A stretch of 26,938 nucleotides of DNA from CAZHCG01 sp046484285 (GTDB lineage Bacteria; Myxococcota_A; Polyangia; JAAYKL01): positions 1-26,938 of the forward strand of contig JAWOBP010000049.1 in the NCBI GenBank assembly GCA_046484285.1. Direction: 5' to 3'. Each line of letters opens with the position of its first letter. Position 1 is the stretch's first letter. The position numbers and the translations under genes are program-made. Below are positions 20,916 through 26,938 of the stretch, in pieces. The notes under the pieces are model-generated. The model ran no database searches. It worked only from the letters and a program-made list of their open reading frames with translations, and was not told where the DNA came from.

Positions 20916-22112
20916 ATGCTACAGAACCGTGACAGCGCGCGCGCCTCGGCCGCTATCGCCGCGGTCGTCTTCGCGATCGCTGCATCGCTGCAGATCGGGT
21001 GCTCACCGCCTGTCGGAGCCGACACATCCCCGGGAGACGCCGGTCCCCGGCTCAAAACAGTGCACGTTTCCGAAATCGAAACGGCGGATATCGTCGACCG
21101 GCGGCGCTACACCGGGGGGCTGGAGGCCTCGGCCGAGGTCGAGCTGTATCCGCTGCTCTCCGAGCGGATCGTCGATTTTCCGGTCGAGGAGGGTGAGCAG
21201 GTGGCCGCCGGACAGACCGTGGCACGGATCCGTGCGGTCGGGCTGCGTTACGGCCAGGCGCAGATGCTGGCCGAGATCGAGTCTTTGAACGAGACGATCG
21301 CAAACCAGAAAAGAGAGTTGGAGCGCGCGAAAAGGCTTCACGAGACCAACGTGGTCACCGAGCAATCGCTCCAGCAGATCGAATCGTCCTACCGGTCCGC
21401 GCTGGCCAAGCGAAAATCGCTCGAGGCCAGCCTCGGCCAGATATCGGTCAACGCCGGCCACGCCGTGATCGAAGCGCCGTTCGATGGCGTCGTGACCGCA
21501 AAGAGGTTCGAGGTCGGAGACATCGCCTCGCCGCAGGCGCCGCTTTGCAAAGTGGTCGAGACCGATCCGATCCGTCTCGATCTGGAGGTGATCGAGCGCG
21601 ACCTGGGCGACGTGCGGGAGGGGCAGCAGGTGCGCGTCGAGGTCGACGCCCACACCGATCGCGTTTTCTTCGGCGAGGTGACGCGCATCATGCCGGTCCT
21701 GGACGCGGCGACACGGACCAACGAGGTCCGCGTGGAGATACAGAACCCGATCGAGAAAACCAGCGGACGTCGACCGCTCAAGCCGGGCATGTTCGCGCGA
21801 GCGGAGATCGTGGTGGGCGAGCGCCCCGGCGCACCGGTCGTGCCGGCGCGGGCGTTGATGGTCGACACCCGGTCCGAAGCGGGAGGCGGGGGACGCGAGG
21901 TGCTGGTCGCCGGCGAGGGAGACGTGGTCTCCAGGCGCACGGTGGAGGTGGGGGTGCGCAACGACGACAGCTACGAGATCCTCGCAGGCCTGCGGGTCGA
22001 AGAGCGCGTGGTGGTGCGCGGCCAGTACGGGGTCGAGGACGGCGAGCGGGTCCGCGCGGTCGAGGCCCGAGGAAACCCGGAGCCCGCCGGCGATGTCGGG
22101 GATGCGAGATGA
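20916..22112 (+). CDS. RND efflux periplasmic adaptor (membrane fusion protein)
   Basis: A 398-aa protein. An N-terminal export signal ends at LQIGC (Cys29), a probable though imperfect lipobox. Domains in order: first half of the barrel-sandwich (YPLLSERIVDFPVEEGEQVAAG), a coiled-coil hairpin (about 110-175, MLAEIESLNETIANQKRELE and onward), second sandwich half (AVIEAPFDGVVTAKRFEVGD), beta-barrel (LDLEVIERDLGDVREGQQVRVE) and membrane-proximal domain (LKPGMFARAEIVVGERPGAPVVPARAL). It bridges the RND permease and the TolC-like channel. A ribosome site (GAGGAG) precedes ATG 20916. The stop overlaps the permease start as ATGA. The substrate cannot be told from the sequence. Confidence 0.93.
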   Translation: MLQNRDSARASAAIAAVVFAIAASLQIGCSPPVGADTSPGDAGPRLKTVHVSEIETADIVDRRRYTGGLEASAEVELYPLLSERIVDFPVEEGEQVAAGQTVARIRAVGLRYGQAQMLAEIESLNETIANQKRELERAKRLHETNVVTEQSLQQIESSYRSALAKRKSLEASLGQISVNAGHAVIEAPFDGVVTAKRFEVGDIASPQAPLCKVVETDPIRLDLEVIERDLGDVREGQQVRVEVDAHTDRVFFGEVTRIMPVLDAATRTNEVRVEIQNPIEKTSGRRPLKPGMFARAEIVVGERPGAPVVPARALMVDTRSEAGGGGREVLVAGEGDVVSRRTVEVGVRNDDSYEILAGLRVEERVVVRGQYGVEDGERVRAVEARGNPEPAGDVGDAR

Positions 22113-25100
22113 GCATTTCGTCGCTGTCGGTCAGGCGGGGCGTCACCTTCGGAATGGTGTTCGCCGCGATCTTCGGGTTCGGCGTCTACTCGTTGAGCCG
22201 GCTACAGCTCGATCTCTATCCGGAGACCACTTTCCCTGTGGTGATGATTCTCACCGAGTACACCGGGGCGAGCCCGGAGGACGTGGAGTCGCTGATCACC
22301 GAGCCGATCGAGAGCGCCGTGGCCGCCGCCGAAGGTGTCGAGGAGCTGAACTCCAAGTCGAAGCAGGGCTCTTCGGTGGTGATGGTGGAGTTCGGCTGGG
22401 ACGAGGACATGGATCAGGCGGAGACGGACGTGCGCCGCAAGCTGGAGCTGGTGGAGGGGCTGCTGCCCGACGACGCCGAGGATCCGCTGGTGATCGCGAT
22501 GGACCCCTCGATGCAGCCGATCGCGATGCTGACGCTCGAGGGGTCACATCCCTCGGACGAACTGCGCAGAATCGCCGAGGACGAGGTCTGCGCGCGAGTC
22601 GAGCGGCTGGACGGAGTGGCCTCCTGCGACGTGATGGGCGGCCTCGATCGCGAGATCCGCGTTGCGCTCGATCCGGCGTCGCTCGCCGCGCACGGGCTCG
22701 ACGCGCTGGCGGTGCTGGGAGCGATCGGACGCGAGAACGTCGAGGAGCCGGGCGGCACTATCGAGCAAAATGGATTCGCCTTCGAGATCCGTACCGAGGG
22801 CAGGTTCCAGAGCCTGGAGGAGATTCGCGACGTGGTGGTCGGCCGGCGCGCCGGCGCGGACGGCAAGATGGGTCCGATCCTGCTGGGGCAGGTCGCCGAG
22901 GTGCGCGACACCTTCGCCGAGAAGACCAACGCGATCGAGGTCGGAGGGGAGCCGTCGGTCTGGATCAACGTGCGCAAGCAGTCGGGGCGCAACACGGTGC
23001 GTGCCGCCGAGGCGACCATCGCGGAGATTCGTCGCTTCGAGCGGGAGTCGGACGGCCGTTTGCGCTTCGGCGTGATCATGAACCAGGCCGACTTCATCAA
23101 CAAGTCGCTGGGCAACCTCTCTACCACCGCCCTGATCGCGGTCGGGATCAGCCTGGTGGTGCTGCTGGTCTTTTTGGGAAACCTGCGCAGCGCGCTGGTG
23201 GTCTCGAGCGCGATTCCGCTGTCGGTGGTCGCGACCTTCTTCATCATGGATCAGGCCGGGATGACGCTCAACGTAATCTCGATGGCCGGGCTGGCGCTGG
23301 CGGTCGGTATGCTGGTGGACAACGCGATCGTGGTCCTGGAGAACATCTTCCGCCTGCGCGAGCAGGGCTTGCCGTTGCGGCCAGCCGCAATCGAGGGCGC
23401 CGCAGAGATGTCGACCGCGGTGGGCGCCTCGACCTTGACCACGGTTTCGGTCTTCGTGCCCGTTTTGTTCGTGCCCGGGATCGCGGGAGTGCTGTTCGAG
23501 GACATGGCGGTCACGATTTGCTTCGCGTTGCTGGTCTCTTTGCTGGTGGCGATCAGCTTCGTGCCGCTGGCCGCCTCCCGCATACTCGGCGACCGCAAGG
23601 GCCTGTCGGTCCGCGGCCGCTCCGTCAGCCGCTGGAACCCGGTCTCGCACCTGCAGGAGCCGTACGCCAGGCTGCTGCGCTGGGTGCTGGCCCGGCGCTG
23701 GGTCGTGGTGGTCGGTCTCGCGCTGTCGTTGGCCTTCACGGGGCTGCTCGCCGGCGCGATGCCCACCGAGTTCATGCCCGAGCAGGATCAGTCGTTGCTG
23801 CAGCTCGACCTGGAGGCGCCGGTGGGAAGCGACCTGGAGCTGACCCGTGACTACGTCCACGAGGCGATCGCGTCCGTGCGCGAGGTGATACCGAAAGAGC
23901 ATCGCGAGATGATCGCCGCCAACATCGGCACCGGATCCGGATTTTCGGCCCTCTTCTCCGAGGGGATGCATTTTGCCGGGCTGACCATCCCGCTTTCAGG
24001 CGTCACCGAGCGCGACCTCTCCCAGGCCGAGTACGAGGACCGCCTGCGAGAAGAGCTGTCGGAGATACCCGATGTTTCGGTCTCGATCGGTGGAATGGAC
24101 ATGACCGGCGGCGAGGGAGACATGGAGATCGAGATTCGCGGGTACGATCTCGACGAGCTGCGCCGCGTGGGCGGCGAGATCGAGCAGCGGATCGAGGCGA
24201 TGCCGCGCGTCGGCCAGGTAGATTTTTCGTTCGCGGACCCGACGCCGCAGCTGGCCGTTCGCTACGACCGAGAAAAGATGGCCGAGATAGGGCTTTCCAC
24301 CTCGAGCGTGGGCCGGGCGATCGCCATCTCTTTTCTGGGCAAGACAGCGGCGCTCTATTCGGAAAAGGGCGACGAGCACGAGGTTGTGGTGCGCTACGAC
24401 GAGAGGCACCGCAACGATGTCGAGCAATTGCGGCGAATGCCGGTCGGCCTGGCCGGAGGAGAGACGATTCCGCTGGGCAACGTGGTCGAGATCGGATTGC
24501 AGCCGGGACCGATCTCGATCGAGCGCGCCGACCAGGAGCGGATCACCACGCTCGACGTGACTCTGGAGGAGGCCTGGATCGACTCGGAGGGCAACGAGCG
24601 GACCAAGGACCTGGGCGCCGCGATCGGAGAGGTTCGGGAGCTTTTGGAGGACTGGGATTGGCCCGAGAAAATGGGTTTCGAAGTGGGCGGCAGCGCCGAG
24701 GACTTCATCGAGTCGTTCACTTACCTAGGCCTGGCGCTGGCTCTCTCGGTGCTGCTGGTCTACATGGTGATGGCCGGCCTCTTCGAGTCGTTCCGCCAGC
24801 CGTTCATCATCATCTTCACCGTGCCGCTGGCGCTGATCGGGGTGGTGCTGATCTTCGTGCTGAGCGGCTCGAGCATCGACGTCACGGCCTTGATCGGCGT
24901 GATCATGCTGGTCGGAATAGCGGTCAACAACGGAATCGTGATGGTCGACGCGGCCAATCGGCGGCGGCGGGAAGGGCTGGACCGTTTCGCGGCGATTGTC
25001 GACGCGGCGCGGACCCGGCTGCGGCCGGTGCTGCTGACCAGCACGACCACGATCTGTTCGATGATTCCGCTGGCGCTCGAGATCGGTGAAGGCTCGGAGT

Positions 25101-25222
25101 CGTGGTCGTCGATGGCGCGCGCAGTGATCGGCGGGCTGTTGACCGCGACGGTGTTGACCCTGGTGGTGGTTCCGACTTTCTACACCGTCTTCGCCAGGAA
25201 GGGTCGAGAGGTGGAGGCATGA
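22109..25222 (+). CDS. RND-type multidrug/solute efflux permease (AcrB/HAE1-like)
   Basis: A 1037-aa protein, full length for the family, with 12 predicted helices and two large periplasmic loops. It begins with the family N-terminus (SVRRGVTFGMVFAAIFGFGVYSL in part) and has TEYTGASPEDVESLITEPIE of the porter domain. TM4 contains GMLVDNAIVVLENI, where AcrB has Asp407-Asp408; here they are Asp404 and Asn405. TM10 contains GIAVNNGIVMVDAAN, with Asn940 where AcrB has the relay Lys940. So only one of the three charged relay residues checked is kept, as in many DN/NN-type RND proteins. The start ATG 22109 overlaps the adaptor stop; the frame upstream is shadow. Proton-driven export is the likely role, substrate unknown. 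Confidence 0.94.
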   Translation: MSISSLSVRRGVTFGMVFAAIFGFGVYSLSRLQLDLYPETTFPVVMILTEYTGASPEDVESLITEPIESAVAAAEGVEELNSKSKQGSSVVMVEFGWDEDMDQAETDVRRKLELVEGLLPDDAEDPLVIAMDPSMQPIAMLTLEGSHPSDELRRIAEDEVCARVERLDGVASCDVMGGLDREIRVALDPASLAAHGLDALAVLGAIGRENVEEPGGTIEQNGFAFEIRTEGRFQSLEEIRDVVVGRRAGADGKMGPILLGQVAEVRDTFAEKTNAIEVGGEPSVWINVRKQSGRNTVRAAEATIAEIRRFERESDGRLRFGVIMNQADFINKSLGNLSTTALIAVGISLVVLLVFLGNLRSALVVSSAIPLSVVATFFIMDQAGMTLNVISMAGLALAVGMLVDNAIVVLENIFRLREQGLPLRPAAIEGAAEMSTAVGASTLTTVSVFVPVLFVPGIAGVLFEDMAVTICFALLVSLLVAISFVPLAASRILGDRKGLSVRGRSVSRWNPVSHLQEPYARLLRWVLARRWVVVVGLALSLAFTGLLAGAMPTEFMPEQDQSLLQLDLEAPVGSDLELTRDYVHEAIASVREVIPKEHREMIAANIGTGSGFSALFSEGMHFAGLTIPLSGVTERDLSQAEYEDRLREELSEIPDVSVSIGGMDMTGGEGDMEIEIRGYDLDELRRVGGEIEQRIEAMPRVGQVDFSFADPTPQLAVRYDREKMAEIGLSTSSVGRAIAISFLGKTAALYSEKGDEHEVVVRYDERHRNDVEQLRRMPVGLAGGETIPLGNVVEIGLQPGPISIERADQERITTLDVTLEEAWIDSEGNERTKDLGAAIGEVRELLEDWDWPEKMGFEVGGSAEDFIESFTYLGLALALSVLLVYMVMAGLFESFRQPFIIIFTVPLALIGVVLIFVLSGSSIDVTALIGVIMLVGIAVNNGIVMVDAANRRRREGLDRFAAIVDAARTRLRPVLLTSTTTICSMIPLALEIGEGSESWSSMARAVIGGLLTATVLTLVVVPTFYTVFARKGREVEA

Positions 25223-26631
25223 GTGCGCGACGCGGGCTGCAGGGGGCGCTGGTGACGTTGGCGGTTGCGGCCGTGGCTCTCGTAGTCCCTTGCGGCTCGC
25301 GGGCCGAGGAGGGCTCCGGCCAGGAGAGCGAGGGCGAAAACGCGGCCCGGGTGCCGCGGCGGGAGATCACGCTGAGGCGGGCGCTGGAGCTGGCGGGAGA
25401 GCGGAATCCGAGCGTGGCCCGAGCGCGGGCCGAGGTCGCCGCGTCCGAGGCGCGGATGCGAAAAGCCTGGGCGGCGGTGATCCCCTCGATCAGCGCCGGC
25501 ATGACATACTCGCATCTGGACCACCCAGACGAGATAGATACAAGCTCGATGATGGGCGATACCCCGGCGAGCATGGTTGGCGACTCGGAGCCGATCGTGG
25601 TCCGTCGCCAGGACGATCTGTCCGGTTCGTTGACAGTGGACGTACCGCTGGTCAACCCGGCCGCGTGGGCCTCGATCGGAGTCTCCGATACCGCCTTGGA
25701 CGTCGGCGAGCTCAGCGCCGAGCAGACGCGCGAGGCGGTGCTCTACAGCACTGCGCGGGCTTATTACCTGGCTTCGATGTCACGCGCGCTCGTCGATCTC
25801 CAAAAGGAGCAGGTCCGCTCCGCATCCCACCACCTGGAGGTCGCCGAGCAGAAGAAGGCCGCCGGTTCCGGCCTGCGGATCGACGTGCTGCGGGCTCGCA
25901 CCGATCTGGAGCAGGCGCGTCAGGACCTCGAGGAAGCGAGGTTGTCGCTGGAGACGTCGTGCGACACGCTCGGGGTGCTGACCGGGACCGGCGGCCTTCC
26001 CCTCCCGGCGGAGTCGCCGGTCCTGAATCGGCCCCGGCTAGACGAGGAGCGGCTGGAGGAGCGCGCGGCGAAGAATCGACCCGATCTGGCGCTGGCGCGC
26101 AAGAGCGTGGAGCTGAGCGACGAGCAGCTCGACGCGGCCTGGCTGTCGCTGCTGCCCTCGATCAACGGGATGTGGCAGGGCACGCACCAGTTCACGGAGA
26201 TGGCCGAGATGGGGGATCCGGACGAGACACGCTGGTCGGTGATGCTGATCCTCAACAAACCGATTTTCGACTGGGCCGGCTACCACGAGATCGGTGAGTG
26301 GCGCGCGGCGCTGGAGAGCGCTTCTCATCAGTTGGCCGAGGCCGAGCAGGCTGCGGGACAGGAGCTGCGCCAGGCGCGCCGGGAGTACCTCTCGGCGTTG
26401 CGCGAGGTCGAGAACGCCGCCTCGCAGGCGCGACTGGCGCGCGAGACGCTGCGGCTCGCGACCAGCGCCTACGACGCCGGGGCCGGCAGCTCGCTGGAGG
26501 TGACCGACGCGCGGCGCACCGCCTCGGCGGCCGAGGTCAACCTGGTCACAGCGCGACTGAAGGCGCAGCTCTCGCTGCTGGACGTGCTGCAAGCGGCCGG
26601 GGAACCGGCGGACGAAATCGCCGCGCGCTGA
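25219..26631 (+). CDS. TolC-family outer-membrane efflux protein
   Basis: A 470-aa protein with a signal peptide (residues 1-28, cleavage near SRA-EE). It shows the two-fold TolC repeat: LRRALELAGERNPSVARARA and DEERLEERAAKNRPDLALAR start equivalent long coiled-coil helices, each followed by a strand segment (IPSISAGMTYSH; LPSINGMWQGTHQF). The C-terminal helix SAYDAGAGSSLEVTDARR is typical. It forms the outer-membrane channel of the tripartite pump encoded by the two genes upstream. The ATG overlaps the permease stop as ATGA, and GGAGG sits only one base before it, so AGAGG slightly upstream or coupling probably drives initiation. It is the last gene of the operon; no terminator hairpin was seen after it. 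Confidence 0.94.
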   Translation: MSARRGLQGALVTLAVAAVALVVPCGSRAEEGSGQESEGENAARVPRREITLRRALELAGERNPSVARARAEVAASEARMRKAWAAVIPSISAGMTYSHLDHPDEIDTSSMMGDTPASMVGDSEPIVVRRQDDLSGSLTVDVPLVNPAAWASIGVSDTALDVGELSAEQTREAVLYSTARAYYLASMSRALVDLQKEQVRSASHHLEVAEQKKAAGSGLRIDVLRARTDLEQARQDLEEARLSLETSCDTLGVLTGTGGLPLPAESPVLNRPRLDEERLEERAAKNRPDLALARKSVELSDEQLDAAWLSLLPSINGMWQGTHQFTEMAEMGDPDETRWSVMLILNKPIFDWAGYHEIGEWRAALESASHQLAEAEQAAGQELRQARREYLSALREVENAASQARLARETLRLATSAYDAGAGSSLEVTDARRTASAAEVNLVTARLKAQLSLLDVLQAAGEPADEIAAR

Positions 26632-26938
26632 ACGCAACGGATCGAATTGAGGCTTAAACGGATCAGGGCTTAAACGGATCAAATTGAAATCGTTGTCGAT
26701 TTTGGCGTTGGCCTTGACCTATCCCGAAGGTTTGCCGGTTCTATAACGCGTGCTCGGCAGCCAGACTGGAACAGTCGGCTTCGTTTTCACTTTTTCACCC
26801 AGGGATCACTCGAAATTCACTCGCCGCGCCGCCCCGCCTGCCGCTTTTTCGTGAATGATCGCTCCCAAAGACGCAGCGGTGCGCCGGGCGTCCGCTTTTC
26901 GGCTCGCCTGCGCTCTTCGTCCTTGCCTCGGTCTCGAT
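26632..26938. other. 307-bp gene-free end of the window
   Basis: After the TolC stop come the short tandem repeats, then an AT-richer stretch and GC-rich sequence to the edge. On the minus strand a frame is open from the window edge to a TGA near 26800, but it has poor composition and no recognisable motif, so I do not call it. TTGACC (26714-26719) and TATAAC (26742-26747) look promoter-like but are 22 bp apart. I see no RNA gene or terminator. Confidence 0.4.
26651..26681. repeat. Two tandem copies of a 15-bp repeat after the efflux operon
   Basis: GGCTTAAACGGATCA occurs at 26651-26665 and 26667-26681, one base apart (16-bp period). AACGGATC with AATTGA flanks also occurs at 26636-26650 and 26674-26688, giving three AACGGATC cores in 50 bp. 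Role unknown; perhaps a local duplication or a binding site. Confidence 0.6.

Noticed and set aside
19466..21055. 529-aa open frame on the minus strand
   Set aside because: Antisense to the histidine kinase, which has all kinase boxes intact.
26714..26747. TTGACC...TATAAC as a sigma-70 promoter
   Set aside because: The spacing is 22 bp, too long for a functional sigma-70 promoter, and no gene is seen downstream in the window.

Overview
The window comes from a GC-rich Gram-negative bacterium with strong third-position G/C bias. Lipoproteins carrying long Asp-Thr/Asp-Ser/Asp-Ala linkers, a Qrc/alternative-complex-III-type redox module and an S46 peptidase point to a deltaproteobacterial-grade lineage (Myxococcota/Desulfobacterota-like). 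This placement is inference; there is no rRNA or marker gene here.

Layout. (a) 1-1034: right part of an insertion sequence with an ISAzo13-like transposase on the minus strand. The transposase is split at an A8 run in a way that fits -1 frameshifting, and an inverted repeat can fold over its ribosome binding site. The element abuts 1032-1343, the 3' fragment of an NtrC-family sigma-54 activator whose 5' part is missing at the junction. (b) 8015-1357, minus strand: a tightly coupled seven-gene operon for a membrane-bound quinone redox complex. In order: a small one-helix protein, a Cys-rich protein with a GcvH-like domain, a pentaheme cytochrome c, a Tat-exported molybdopterin-oxidoreductase-like protein, a four-cluster ferredoxin, an NrfD/HybB-type quinone subunit, and a membrane-anchored second GcvH-like protein. 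The core resembles Qrc (QrcABCD). The two GcvH-like proteins, both lacking the lipoyl lysine, are the most unusual part of the window. (c) 11775-8359, minus strand: an S46 dipeptidyl-peptidase and a probable outer-membrane protein, with a 157-bp MITE-like element inserted exactly at the junction of the two genes. (d) 11954-16641: three exported proteins with Asp-rich low-complexity linkers: an IPT-like protein probably made from a leaderless mRNA, a large IPT/kelch/FN3-like lipoprotein, and a vWFA lipoprotein. (e) 16872-18590: an ABC-class ATPase of the PF09818 family. (f) 18726-26631, plus strand: an OmpR/RstA-type response regulator and RstB-type histidine kinase followed by a tripartite RND efflux operon (adaptor, permease, TolC-like factor). 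All successive starts overlap the preceding stop by ATGA except across the 94-bp gap before the adaptor. An 11-bp motif shared by both promoter regions suggests that the regulator controls itself and the pump. (g) 26632-26938: no gene recognised.

Working together: the redox operon probably moves electrons between periplasmic cytochrome c and the menaquinone pool. The two-component system probably tunes efflux. The peptidase and lipoprotein genes belong to envelope and peptide-scavenging functions. No tRNA, rRNA or CRISPR array was seen.
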